Below, piece after piece: positions 1 through 6,784 of a stretch of 29,154 nt of DNA. Source of the DNA: a virus; IMG/VR virus record IMGVR_UViG_3300032177_000054, positions 1 to 29,154 of that record; one strand, 5' to 3'. The position numbers and the translations under genes are program-made. Within the stretch, counting starts at the first letter, position 1. Every line of letters begins with the position of its first letter. The notes below the pieces were generated by a model, which saw only the letters and a list, made by a program, of their open reading frames with translations, ran no database searches and was not told the origin of the DNA.

Positions 1-141
1 TACATGATTAAACAAATACCAATATCACATTTATTACACAACAACAGAATGCGAAATATTGAAATGTACGCGACATTAAAAGTTTTAAAAAATAATTATT
101 ATAATAAAAAAGTTGTTGACAATTGTATACCAGGCGTGTAA
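1..141 (+). CDS. 3' end of an unidentified gene (5' end outside window)
   Basis: Reading frame 1 is open from the first base to a TAA at 139-141, giving 46 residues, basic and hydrophobic with several Asn and Tyr (tail VVDNCIPGV). An ATG at position 4 could be an internal methionine or the start of a 45-residue protein. The next gene starts 9 bp after its stop, and the promoter at 116-144 lies inside its end. I do not recognise a family. In AT-rich DNA a 141-nt open frame can arise by chance, so this is only a plausible gene end, perhaps of a replication gene given the nuclease genes that follow. Confidence 0.35.
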   Translation, partial: YMIKQIPISHLLHNNRMRNIEMYATLKVLKNNYYNKKVVDNCIPGV

Positions 142-144
142 ATT
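116..144 (+). promoter_or_regulatory. sigma70-type promoter, possibly giving a leaderless mRNA
   Basis: There is a perfect -35 box TTGACA at 116-121, a 17-bp spacer, and TAAATT at 139-144 as a -10 box. Transcription would begin about 7 bp downstream, at the A of the ATG at 151. No ribosome binding site is visible before that ATG (upstream bases are tgtaaattgcaagc), so a leaderless transcript is inferred. The -10 box is imperfect, but the same geometry recurs at 2353. Confidence 0.5.
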
Positions 145-150
145 GCAAGC

Positions 151-687
151 ATGAATAAGCTTAAACTAACATTAACCGCAACCATTGAAAATGGTAAAAT
201 TAAATATAAATCTGACAAGTCGGAAAACAAATTAAGTAAATTTAAAGACGACAATAATTTTAAAGACGTTGATATTAGTTTTGAAATAATAGACCGCCCG
301 CAATACTGGCAGCATAAATATTTCCATGGTTTTGTGTTGCCTCAAATAGCGATGGGAATGGGAGAGTCCAACTTAGATTATTTATGTGAAATGGTGCTTA
401 AGCAGCAATTGTTATTTGTACCGATAGAATCGGAAAGAGATATCTCTAGCCGACACGTCGGAAAGTGTAGAACAGTATCAAAAGTACAGTATTTGGACGG
501 CGAGGAAATAATAATTATAATTGGATATGTGCCAAGCCGTTCGACATTGACCTTTAAAGAGTACAAAGAGTTTATTTTGAAATGTGAAGAGATACGGGAT
601 GGCCTTAGCGACTGGATGATACCTTTAGAGGAATTAGACGAAATGGGAATAATACGTGAGAAGGCGATGAATGAAACGCACTCCTGA
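151..687 (+). CDS. conserved phage protein of unknown function (recombination/nuclease neighbourhood)
   Basis: This is a 178-aa soluble protein with no signal peptide or membrane segment. Its middle has an aromatic block (PQYWQHKYFHGFVLPQIA, about residues 50-68) followed by a helix leading to a basic/acidic segment and a late SRSTLT/KEYKEFI stretch. This layout resembles phage proteins commonly found next to VRR-NUC or Holliday-junction-type nucleases, where they are thought to act in DNA replication or recombination, but I cannot name a family. The first ATG after the promoter is used; it has no ribosome binding site and may be leaderless. Its 3' end overlaps the VRR-NUC gene by 17 nt, implying co-translation. 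Confidence 0.75.
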   Translation: MNKLKLTLTATIENGKIKYKSDKSENKLSKFKDDNNFKDVDISFEIIDRPQYWQHKYFHGFVLPQIAMGMGESNLDYLCEMVLKQQLLFVPIESERDISSRHVGKCRTVSKVQYLDGEEIIIIIGYVPSRSTLTFKEYKEFILKCEEIRDGLSDWMIPLEELDEMGIIREKAMNETHS

Positions 688-985
688 AAATATAGTTAAA
701 GCACACGTAAAACAATACCTTGAAATGCAAGGGTGGTATGTAATGTACCACATTGCCTGTATGGGAAGCATGTCGGGGATGCCGGACAAGACCGCGATTA
801 AAGACGGGAAGACAATTTACATAGAATGCAAGGACCCGAACAGGGGACGACAATCTGAAAATCAAAAAGAATTTCAACGGCACATTGAAGACCATGGCGG
901 CGTATATCTACTTATTGACGATATAGAAAAATTGATGGACTGGTGCGAACAGAACGGACTCGCAGAACAGAGAAGAATTTTATGA
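671..985 (+). CDS. VRR-NUC domain nuclease
   Basis: This 104-aa protein is a stand-alone VRR-NUC (PD-(D/E)XK superfamily) nuclease. The core is visible: an N-terminal helix with E6 and VKAHVKQYLEMQGW, then SGMPDKTAIKDGKTIYIECKD, holding the catalytic G-x-PD aspartate and the E-x-K pair, followed by a conserved Q (SENQKEFQRHIEDHGG) and a C-terminal strand/helix. Family members are about 90-120 aa in phages and are linked to structure-specific cleavage during recombination or replication. It starts inside the preceding gene and its TGA overlaps the next start (ATGA at 982), so it belongs to a tight early operon. Confidence 0.92.
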   Translation: MKRTPENIVKAHVKQYLEMQGWYVMYHIACMGSMSGMPDKTAIKDGKTIYIECKDPNRGRQSENQKEFQRHIEDHGGVYLLIDDIEKLMDWCEQNGLAEQRRIL

Positions 986-1221
986 TAAAAAGCAAAAAAG
1001 ACTTTGATTTAATTAAACTAAAGGTCGCCGACAAAATAAATTGTCACAGGATGAATTATTTTTTGTCTGACGCTCCATGCCCAAGGTTAGAAAAACAAAT
1101 AGAAATTATTGCAATACATGACGGTAATATTATTGTAGTTGAAAAATGGGATAATTCTGATAGCAGATCATATTATAGCTGGAAACCTAATTTTAATGTA
1201 TTTGTTTATGAGTTAGTATGA
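982..1221 (+). CDS. hypothetical protein, paralogous C-terminus with next gene
   Basis: This 79-aa protein has an unknown function. I chose the ATG at 982, which overlaps the preceding stop by 4 nt (ATGA), rather than an in-frame ATG at 943 buried in the nuclease gene. The protein is mixed alpha/beta and ends YSWKPNFNVFVYELV. The motif Y-S-W-x-P-N-F-N-V-F recurs almost exactly at the end of the next protein, so the two genes are partial paralogues. The C-terminal motif might be a binding tail, but that is speculation. Confidence 0.6.
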   Translation: MIKSKKDFDLIKLKVADKINCHRMNYFLSDAPCPRLEKQIEIIAIHDGNIIVVEKWDNSDSRSYYSWKPNFNVFVYELV

Positions 1222-1542
1222 ATAAAAAAATAGATTTTGGCGATTATTGTATCATAAAGCAGAAAAGATGTGACTGTGAGGATGAGGAGTATCTCCATAA
1301 AGTTATCGGCAAATTAAATTCAAATCGTTACGTAGATGTTCCAGTTCAAGTTCCGGCTAGAGAAGTGACGCACGATAAAATTGAGGAAGTCGTTGCGTGT
1401 GTTTGTTGCGGTGCAGATGAAAGAGAAATACTTCGATATCGTGTCGTTGATGTATATACTTATAGCTGGGAACCTAATTTTAATGTTTTTAATTACAAGA
1501 CGATGAGCTTCAAGAGCAAAAAGAGTTTATGAGTTAGTATGA
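1204..1542 (+). repeat. 18-bp direct repeat flanking a duplicated gene end
   Basis: The 18-mer GTTTATGAGTTAGTATGA occurs at 1204-1221 and again at 1525-1542. The first copy encodes the last residues and stop of one gene plus the start of the next. The second copy supplies the TGA of the 1218 gene and the ATG of the 1539 gene. With the shared stretch just upstream (tatagctgg-aacctaattttaatgt, differing at one base) it marks a tandem duplication later interrupted by a 34-nt insertion. Confidence 0.85.
1218..1532 (+). CDS. hypothetical Cys-containing protein, partial paralogue of upstream gene
   Basis: This 104-aa protein begins at an ATGA overlap with the previous gene. It has clustered cysteines (CDCED near residue 18; CVCCGADE near residue 73) that could bind a metal. 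After YSWEPNFNVF, matching the upstream protein, its tail diverges (NYKTMSFKSKKSL). At the DNA level the divergent tail is a 34-nt insertion, after which 18 nt identical to the end of the upstream gene resume in another frame. No family is recognised. Confidence 0.6.
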   Translation: MNKKIDFGDYCIIKQKRCDCEDEEYLHKVIGKLNSNRYVDVPVQVPAREVTHDKIEEVVACVCCGADEREILRYRVVDVYTYSWEPNFNVFNYKTMSFKSKKSL

Positions 1543-1841
1543 TAGCATACTGTAAGCACTACATGGGATCAGTTGTTACCGAATCGGACTGCAATGCATG
1601 TCCGAAACTGGATAAAACAGTTAGCAAGGATTACTTATGCGATTTTTACGTTGAGGAGGGGGATTTTAAAAAAATACGGAGTCAGCTTAATGATGTCGAA
1701 ATGTTAATTTATATTATACATGAAATACAAGCCTTGGCCTGGAATGGATCGCACTACAAAAAATGTATCTCACAAGGAATTTTAGATATGATTAACGTAT
1801 ATCTAGATGAGATTAAGGCTATTAACGGAAGGTCTAAATGA
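1539..1841 (+). CDS. hypothetical protein with N-terminal cysteine cluster
   Basis: This 100-aa protein has an N-terminal segment with Cys/His (MIAYCKHYMG, ESDCNACPK, DYLCDFY) that could form a small metal-binding fold. It is followed by a predominantly helical C-terminus (LNDVEMLIYIIHEIQALAW onward). Function is unknown. Its ATG lies in the second copy of the 18-bp repeat, and the downstream HNH gene overlaps its stop by 4 nt (ATGA), so it is translated as part of the same operon. Confidence 0.6.
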   Translation: MIAYCKHYMGSVVTESDCNACPKLDKTVSKDYLCDFYVEEGDFKKIRSQLNDVEMLIYIIHEIQALAWNGSHYKKCISQGILDMINVYLDEIKAINGRSK

Positions 1842-2080
1842 TAAATCGAATTTGTGAAAAATGCAAACGACAATTAGCTACAGAGCGACATCATAAGTTT
1901 TCACAGACTAAAGCGAATCGTAAAAAATACGGAAAACTTATTGACGATCCAAAAAATATTATGTATCTTTGTTATGGATGTCATCACAATAAACTTAAAG
2001 GAGAAGACAAAATGAACGAAAGAGAATTTTGTGAGATAATTGATATGCCGATTTATTCAAAAAGCGGAGTTATAAAATAA
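1838..2080 (+). CDS. small HNH endonuclease-like protein
   Basis: This 80-aa protein shows the arrangement of compact phage HNH proteins: a CxxC knuckle (C6, C9), the double histidine H18-H19, a conserved Asn in PKNIMYLC (N40), and a second CxxCH (C45, C48, H49). The cysteines would bind structural zinc and H-N-H the catalytic metal. HNH proteins near terminase genes can assist packaging, or act as free-standing nicking enzymes; placement in the early operon here favours neither strongly. The C-terminal 25 residues look like a linker plus helix. Confidence 0.85.
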   Translation: MINRICEKCKRQLATERHHKFSQTKANRKKYGKLIDDPKNIMYLCYGCHHNKLKGEDKMNEREFCEIIDMPIYSKSGVIK

Positions 2081-2081
2081 T

Positions 2082-2255
2082 ATGGGAAGATTACATGTTA
2101 CATTTATATATATTTCAATAATTTACATAAGCACAATAATTTTTAGAAGTATAATGTTAAATTATATAAAAAAAGAACGTGATAAAAAATTAAAAAATAT
2201 AGAAATTGATATAAATAAAATAAAAATAGTAAATGGAATTATTCAAAAAAAATAA
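2082..2255 (+). CDS. small predicted membrane protein (57 aa)
   Basis: An ATG at 2082, immediately after the HNH stop, opens 57 codons ending in TAA at 2253-2255. The product has an N-terminal hydrophobic stretch (VTFIYISIIYISTIIF) followed by a strongly basic, Lys/Ile-rich helix (KKERDKKLKN...), typical of a single-pass inner-membrane peptide with a cytoplasmic coiled tail. No ribosome binding site of its own is obvious; translational coupling is likely. Composition is extremely AT-rich, so chance opening is possible. Confidence 0.45.
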   Translation: MGRLHVTFIYISIIYISTIIFRSIMLNYIKKERDKKLKNIEIDINKIKIVNGIIQKK

Positions 2256-2317
2256 TATGCCCACAAATACTACACGCAATTCAATATATCTGCTACTTTT
2301 ACCAACACTAACCTCTT

Positions 2318-2350
2318 TGCGGGAGCCTGCTTTCCCGCACAAATTTTTTT
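2318..2350 (+). terminator. rho-independent terminator ending the first operon
   Basis: A perfect 7-bp stem, TGCGGGA (2318-2324) pairing with TCCCGCA (2333-2339), encloses an 8-nt loop and is followed by caaa and a run of seven T (2344-2350). It is an unusually GC-rich patch in AT-rich surroundings. It separates the nuclease operon from the promoter that starts three bases later. Confidence 0.85.
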
Positions 2351-2352
2351 AC

Positions 2353-2381
2353 TTGACAAACGACAAATCATTACATACGGT
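2353..2381 (+). promoter_or_regulatory. promoter for the terminase-side operon, possibly leaderless
   Basis: A perfect -35 TTGACA at 2353-2358 is followed after 17 bp by TACGGT (2376-2381), a weak -10. The predicted start of transcription falls on the A of the ATG at 2388, and no ribosome binding site precedes it. The region 2371-2385 contains the inverted repeat TTACA-N5-TGTAA over the -10 box, a possible operator for a repressor, for example the LexA-like protein encoded just downstream. Confidence 0.5.
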
Positions 2382-2387
2382 GTAAAT

Positions 2388-2573
2388 ATGAAATGCCCAC
2401 AATGCAACAGCAATTCAATAATTTTTACAACGACCAGCACCGGCTCGGTGGCCTGCTGCACAAACAGAGAGTGCTTTTACTCTCTGCATACAACCAGAGA
2501 TATTGCTACAGCCCAAAATATACAAGAATTAATTAACGATAAGAAAATAAAAAACTATGGTACAATAAAATAA
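2388..2573 (+). CDS. small zinc-ribbon protein
   Basis: This 61-aa protein carries a clear N-terminal zinc ribbon: C3-x2-C6 (MKCPQCNSN), a beta hairpin rich in Thr/Ser, then CCTNREC (about residues 23-29). A short helix follows. Such ribbons bind nucleic acid or protein in phage transcription and replication factors; the specific role is unknown. It is the first gene after the terminator/promoter pair, has no visible ribosome binding site, and its stop overlaps the next start (TAATG). Confidence 0.7.
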   Translation: MKCPQCNSNSIIFTTTSTGSVACCTNRECFYSLHTTRDIATAQNIQELINDKKIKNYGTIK

Positions 2574-2791
2574 TGCCAATAAAATCAATCACCGACAGCG
2601 AACAAGATGTGCTTATGTTTATTAAACAGTATATCAAAACAAACGGAGTATCACCATCATTTTACGATATCGCAGACAATTTTTATTGGTACGTCGGCTC
2701 AGCTAATTACAGAGTGCAAAGCCTGAAAAAAAAGGGGTACATTGACTATATCCCTGGTAAATACCGCACGATAAGGATTTTAAAGGCTTAA
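2573..2791 (+). CDS. orphan LexA-type winged-helix DNA-binding domain
   Basis: This 72-aa protein matches the N-terminal DNA-binding domain of LexA almost end to end: a first helix (SEQDVLMFIKQYIKTNG), the VSPSFYDIAD turn matching sPTvrEIA, a recognition helix (SANYRVQSLKKKGYI) and a wing (YIPGKYRTIRIL). The S24 peptidase half that lets LexA self-cleave during SOS is absent, so it would be a constitutive binder or a regulator controlled otherwise. It lies between a zinc ribbon gene and the terminase genes and may bind the inverted repeats near the TTGACA promoters. Confidence 0.85.
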   Translation: MPIKSITDSEQDVLMFIKQYIKTNGVSPSFYDIADNFYWYVGSANYRVQSLKKKGYIDYIPGKYRTIRILKA

Positions 2792-2835
2792 CAAAAGCGT
2801 CATAAAAGAGCACTGTAAAACAAAGAGGAAATAAC

Positions 2836-3108
2836 ATGGGATGGAAACCTGGAGAAAGCGGAAACCCAAACGGTAGACCAAAGAAGGGACGAACATATAC
2901 CGACCTGCTAATGGAAAAGCTAGACAAAGAGACTTTTGTAAATAAAGTAATCGAGATGATTAAGTCGGGAAACTCTAGCGTCATTGAACAGACATGGAAT
3001 AGGGTTGAGGGAAAAGTCACGGATACACATAGAATAGTCGATGAAGACGATAACGACATGTCTATAACCTTTAACGTAAATATCGTGGACAAGAAAAAAG
3101 ATGTATAA
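2836..3108 (+). CDS. putative small terminase subunit (GRP-motif, DUF5681-like)
   Basis: This 90-aa protein begins with W-K-P-G-E-S-G-N-P-N-G-R-P-K-K, the basic AT-hook-like signature of DUF5681 proteins, which are repeatedly found directly upstream of phage large terminases. The rest is a helical segment (LLMEKLDKETFVNKVIEMI) and an acidic C-terminal half. By position and motif it probably recognises phage DNA for packaging. It is shorter than classical TerS proteins and oligomerisation cannot be judged. A GAGG site (aaagaggaaataacATG) fixes the start. Confidence 0.7.
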   Translation: MGWKPGESGNPNGRPKKGRTYTDLLMEKLDKETFVNKVIEMIKSGNSSVIEQTWNRVEGKVTDTHRIVDEDDNDMSITFNVNIVDKKKDV

Positions 3109-3298
3109 AGTCACATTCAATTCGTGCTGTGAATCCACAAGTTATATTCTTGTGTCTGGCAAGGAGCTTAACATGGAGGCGGTAAAGGTATTTTTTAACA
3201 AATACAACGAATTAAATATTTGTAACCGTGAGCCTAAAATAGTTATCGACCACGCTACGCCGGGAGAAGAGAAAACATTAAAAAAAATAGTTTTTTAA
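3101..3298 (+). CDS. hypothetical protein between small and large terminase
   Basis: This 65-aa protein has an alternating beta/alpha pattern (YKVTFNSCCESTSYILVSG, then a helix, then PKIVIDHATP). It overlaps the preceding gene by 8 nt and ends directly before the ATG of the large terminase. No family is recognised. Conserved spacing in the packaging operon argues that it is real; a packaging accessory role is possible but not shown. Confidence 0.55.
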   Translation: MYKVTFNSCCESTSYILVSGKELNMEAVKVFFNKYNELNICNREPKIVIDHATPGEEKTLKKIVF

Positions 3299-4531
3299 AT
3301 GGACATACAGATAGACTTATCCTCATGGCAGCATTTTGCACTACAACTAATCCTTAGATTACGATTTTCAGTAATAAGCGCCGGACGACAAAGCGGGAAA
3401 ACCACATTACTAGTTTTTGTTATAGTATACATGGCCTTAAAAAAAGCAAATAGCATTAATTGGTGGGTGGCTCCAACCTATGCCCCAACAAAAATCGCCT
3501 TTAGACGTACGCTTAAATTCCTAATTAAAAACAAAATACCACATACCGTGAATCGATCGGAATTGAGAATTGAGCTACAAAATGGATCGACAATTGAGTT
3601 TAAATCGGGCGATAGAGAAGAAGGCCTAAGGGGTGAGTCTGTAAACTTTTTAGTTATAGACGAAATGGGACTTTTGAAAAGAATGGCTTGGGAAGAGGCT
3701 CTGCGGGGAACGATAACGGCTACCGAGGCAAAGTGTGTGTTTATCGGCACACCAAAAGGTAAAAATCTATTTTACGAATTATTTGCCAAAGGGCAGGATG
3801 TGCAAGAAAAGGAGTGGACTTCGATACAAGTATCTAGTAAAGAGTCTCCATACTTCCCCGATAACGAATGGGAAGAAGTCAAAAAAATGCCTGCCAGGAT
3901 ATTCGATCAGGAATATTGGGCGCATTTCATAGAGGACGGAGGCGAGGTTTTTAGGAGGATAACTGAATGCGTTCAGGGGTCATTGCAAGACTACAATAGT
4001 CATAAACAATATTTCGCAGGAGTAGACCTTGCTAAACATAGCGACTATACAGTTATATGTATTTTGGATAATAACGGTCATCTGGTGTATTTCGATCGGT
4101 TTAACGATATTGCTTGGACCATACAGAAAGCGAGGATAATAGACGCCTGCAATAAATATAATGCATATGCCCTTATAGATAGCACCGGTCTGGGTGATCC
4201 CATCCTTGACGACTTAACCATGCATATGCGGTGTGAGGGCTATAAATTTGATAATACATCTAAACGACATCTAATCGAAACACTATCCATGTCGATTGAG
4301 CGCACAGATATCACATTTCCAGAGATACCAGAGCTAATAAACGAGCTAAACATTTTTACATTTGACCAGTCGCCCTCTGGGCTGATACGCTATAACGCGC
4401 CGGACGGACTTCACGACGACATAGTAATATCACTCTCACTAGCTAATTTTATATACAAGAGACAATCTGGGCATAGCGTAGACGATTTTACAGATATTGG
4501 GAAACGGGTTGTTGAAGATTTTTATGCTTGA
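3299..4531 (+). CDS. terL: terminase large subunit
   Basis: This 410-aa packaging motor protein has a complete N-terminal ATPase: Walker A AGRQSGKTT (28-36), Walker B LVIDE with catalytic Glu (118-122) and the coupling motif GTPKG (150-154). The C-terminal RNase-H-like nuclease has its acidic residues at D243 (FAGVDLAKHSDYT), D294 (LIDSTGLGD) and D373/D374 (GLHDDIVIS). It docks on the portal, translocates DNA into the prohead and cuts concatemers. It belongs to the Terminase_6-type group and is slightly shorter than many members (420-550 aa) but has no missing motif. The TGA stop is embedded in the TTGACA of the next promoter. Confidence 0.95.
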   Translation: MDIQIDLSSWQHFALQLILRLRFSVISAGRQSGKTTLLVFVIVYMALKKANSINWWVAPTYAPTKIAFRRTLKFLIKNKIPHTVNRSELRIELQNGSTIEFKSGDREEGLRGESVNFLVIDEMGLLKRMAWEEALRGTITATEAKCVFIGTPKGKNLFYELFAKGQDVQEKEWTSIQVSSKESPYFPDNEWEEVKKMPARIFDQEYWAHFIEDGGEVFRRITECVQGSLQDYNSHKQYFAGVDLAKHSDYTVICILDNNGHLVYFDRFNDIAWTIQKARIIDACNKYNAYALIDSTGLGDPILDDLTMHMRCEGYKFDNTSKRHLIETLSMSIERTDITFPEIPELINELNIFTFDQSPSGLIRYNAPDGLHDDIVISLSLANFIYKRQSGHSVDDFTDIGKRVVEDFYA

Positions 4532-4556
4532 CAATCTATCATGTTGTAGATACATT
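4528..4556 (+). promoter_or_regulatory. promoter of the accessory glycan cassette
   Basis: TTGACA (4528-4533) overlaps the terminase stop codon; after exactly 17 bp comes TACATT (4551-4556). The transcript would start near 4563 and carry a short leader with AAGGA before the ATG at 4592. The spacer contains the imperfect dyad ATCTA-N8-TAGAT (4534-4551), a possible repressor site. This gives the cassette a promoter independent of the structural operon. Confidence 0.6.
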
Positions 4557-4591
4557 GTTTTAGATGATACTGAATTGATTAAGGATAGATT

Positions 4592-5470
4592 ATGAAATAT
4601 TTGTTATATCGGCTTCAATGGTTTCTCGCACAATACATTCAATTCGACCACCCCATACACGTAGACATAGAGATTAATAATAACTGCAATCAAAAATGTA
4701 TGTCGTGTTGGCACTCTGATGCAAGCAAACGTAAGTTTAAAATTGAAACAATGCCGTACGAAGATGTAATGTGTAACATCGACTATTTTAAAGTCCTAGG
4801 GTGTAAGAGCATTAAATTTAATCTACGTGGCGAGCCTTTTTTAAACGAGCAACTAGAGCAGTATTTAAGATACGCTAAAAAGCTTGGTTATGTCGATGTG
4901 ATGCTAAATACAAACCTTACGTGCAACAAACAAAAGCTAATTAAATGCCTGCCTTACATCGACACGTTGATAGTTAGCCTGGATTCATTCGAGTCTAAGA
5001 CGTACAATAAACTACATGGTACCGACAACGACTACATTAAATTATTATACAACCTTAGAATACTTAGCGAGTTAAGCGACCTAGGAAAGCTCAAAACACG
5101 AATAATACTAAACTACCATGTAAACAAATACAATGCACTTGAAAGTCATCCTAAAACATATATGGGATTTAAAATTATCTATCGATATACACAGAATAGA
5201 GAAGGACAGAATATTTCTATTAAGCTCAATGACAAAAGAAAGAAAAAATGCCCACACATGATGAGACGTGTTACCGTTATGGCAAACGGAAAGATGTATC
5301 CATGTTGTGTGTGCTACAACGAGCCTAATGACATTAGAGTCGATGATATATACTCCGATGGCAAAAACGGAAAATATGAATCCCACTTTCGTAATGCTCT
5401 GATAGATACATATAGCTTTAACATGCAAGAGTCGTGCAAGAACTGCACTTCACAGGATGTATACAAATGA
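4592..5470 (+). CDS. radical SAM/SPASM-like enzyme
   Basis: This 292-aa protein has a radical SAM CxxxCxxC motif at C32, C36 and C39 (NNNCNQKCMSCW), which ligates the 4Fe-4S cluster that cleaves SAM, and a GGE-like motif (LRGEPFLNEQL). The barrel strands LMLNTNLTC-like and DTLIVSLDSF follow. Its C-terminus has the cysteine pattern of a SPASM/twitch auxiliary-cluster domain: C220, then C238/C239/C241, then C282/C285. Related enzymes modify peptides or sugars. Since the next genes handle nucleotide sugars, a sugar epimerase, dehydratase or deoxygenase role is inferred, but peptide modification cannot be excluded. It overlaps the next gene by 4 nt (ATGA). Confidence 0.88.
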   Translation: MKYLLYRLQWFLAQYIQFDHPIHVDIEINNNCNQKCMSCWHSDASKRKFKIETMPYEDVMCNIDYFKVLGCKSIKFNLRGEPFLNEQLEQYLRYAKKLGYVDVMLNTNLTCNKQKLIKCLPYIDTLIVSLDSFESKTYNKLHGTDNDYIKLLYNLRILSELSDLGKLKTRIILNYHVNKYNALESHPKTYMGFKIIYRYTQNREGQNISIKLNDKRKKKCPHMMRRVTVMANGKMYPCCVCYNEPNDIRVDDIYSDGKNGKYESHFRNALIDTYSFNMQESCKNCTSQDVYK

Positions 5471-6780
5471 GAAAAGATGAGAACGTCGGAATTATAGTTA
5501 CTGCTAGAGTGCGGTCGAACAGGATACGGGAAAAGGTACTTCAAAAGATAGGGAATAGATTGGCGATAGAGATATTGCTAGATCACATAGTTAATCCTAA
5601 ATACCCTGTAATTCTGGCCATACCTACTAACGAGGCAGACGACATCCTGGCAGATATAGCAGAAGAAAAAGGCGTACTGTGTTTTAGGGGGAATGACGAT
5701 AGCCCTTTACATAGAATCGTAGATTGTGCGGACGCTTACGACTTTGACCATGTAGTGCGAGTAACAGCGGACGACATTCTCATTGACTTGCAGATAATGC
5801 TTAACCAGATACGCTTTCATCTGGCGGGAACACAAGACTATACGTATTGCAGACGATTGCCAGAGGGGTGTGGCGTAGAAGTAATTAAAACAGATGTTTT
5901 AAGACAGACCGTAAAAGATGTTGGGAATAAGCCCATTGAATTCATAAGCTATTATATCAAAGATAAATACGTAACAAAAGAATACTACCCGCACTTAGAT
6001 TTTCAGCATGCTTATAGATGCACAATGGATTACCCAGAGGACGTAACAATGTTACGCCTTCTATTCGCCTGTATGGATAGCCCTGGAACGCTGGACATTA
6101 TAAACTTCCTCGAGAAACACTCGTATTTTTGCAAAATAAATCAACTGCCAATTGTTACAATTTACACGTGCAACTATAATACATCCAAATACATTGTTGA
6201 CTGTATGAACTCAGTAGTAGCGCAAGCGTTCGACGAATTTGAGTACATTGTGCTTGACGACTGCTCGAGTGACGATAGTATGAACATAATTACGGAATGG
6301 TATACTAATCAGAATCAATCTGTACAAAAAAAAGTGAGGATATTGAGAAATGATACAAACATTGGGCTTTCTGCTTCTTCCAATAAAATGCTTAATGTGG
6401 CTCGCGGTCGCTACATTATTCGTGTTGATAGTGACGATACCGTATTACCTTCTATGCTTAGTCGTATGGTTGAGGAAGTCAAAAATAATGATTGTCAGGC
6501 CATCCTTTCTGGCTTTAATTCTGTGAAAGAAAACGGAGACATTATTTCTTATGAGAGAGAAAACCCCTTCCATCCTGGGTGCTCGCTAATATCAAGATGG
6601 GCTGCAAACGAATTGAAATATAGAGAAGACTTGGAGTTTATGGAAGGACAGGAATTTTTTAAACGATTCAACGAAGCGTACAAAGTGAGATTTATAAAAG
6701 ATGCGTTATGGAATTATCGTAGACGCCCTGGACAGAAGACACAGGACGCAAGGCACCCAAATAATACTGAAAAGGACTAA
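5467..6780 (+). CDS. SpsF-like cytidylyltransferase fused to GT2 glycosyltransferase
   Basis: This is a 437-aa two-domain protein, starting at the ATGA overlap at 5467 rather than at an in-frame ATG further up. Residues 1 to about 220 match SpsF/CMP-sugar synthetase-type nucleotidyltransferases: GIIVTARVRSNRIREKVL (equivalent to IxARxxSxRLPGKVL), PTNEADDILADIAEEKGV, CFRGNDDSPLHR, and RVTADDILID. Residues 229 to about 430 are a GT-A family 2 glycosyltransferase: TIYTCNYNTSKYI, LDDCSSDDS, and RVDSDD with the metal-binding DxD at D321-D323. The fusion suggests one protein both activates a sugar (probably with CMP) and transfers a sugar. The usual PG in LPGK is replaced by RE. Substrates are unknown. 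Confidence 0.88.
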   Translation: MRKDENVGIIVTARVRSNRIREKVLQKIGNRLAIEILLDHIVNPKYPVILAIPTNEADDILADIAEEKGVLCFRGNDDSPLHRIVDCADAYDFDHVVRVTADDILIDLQIMLNQIRFHLAGTQDYTYCRRLPEGCGVEVIKTDVLRQTVKDVGNKPIEFISYYIKDKYVTKEYYPHLDFQHAYRCTMDYPEDVTMLRLLFACMDSPGTLDIINFLEKHSYFCKINQLPIVTIYTCNYNTSKYIVDCMNSVVAQAFDEFEYIVLDDCSSDDSMNIITEWYTNQNQSVQKKVRILRNDTNIGLSASSNKMLNVARGRYIIRVDSDDTVLPSMLSRMVEEVKNNDCQAILSGFNSVKENGDIISYERENPFHPGCSLISRWAANELKYREDLEFMEGQEFFKRFNEAYKVRFIKDALWNYRRRPGQKTQDARHPNNTEKD

Positions 6781-6784
6781 CAAA

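Noticed and set aside
943-981. Longer start for the 982 gene
   Set aside because: The added residues lie wholly inside the nuclease gene, while the ATGA overlap at 982 is the pattern used by neighbouring genes.
2703-3092. Minus-strand frame over the small terminase region
   Set aside because: It shadows two genes with recognisable motifs and has no ribosome binding site or recognisable domain.
4534-4551. ATCTA-N8-TAGAT as a terminator for terL
   Set aside because: The stem is only 5 bp, AT-rich and without a following U-tract; a promoter spacer with a weak dyad is the better reading.
6701-6784. Upstream ATG for the epimerase
   Set aside because: It would add 28 residues before the Rossmann strand, which begins right after ATG 6785 as in family members.
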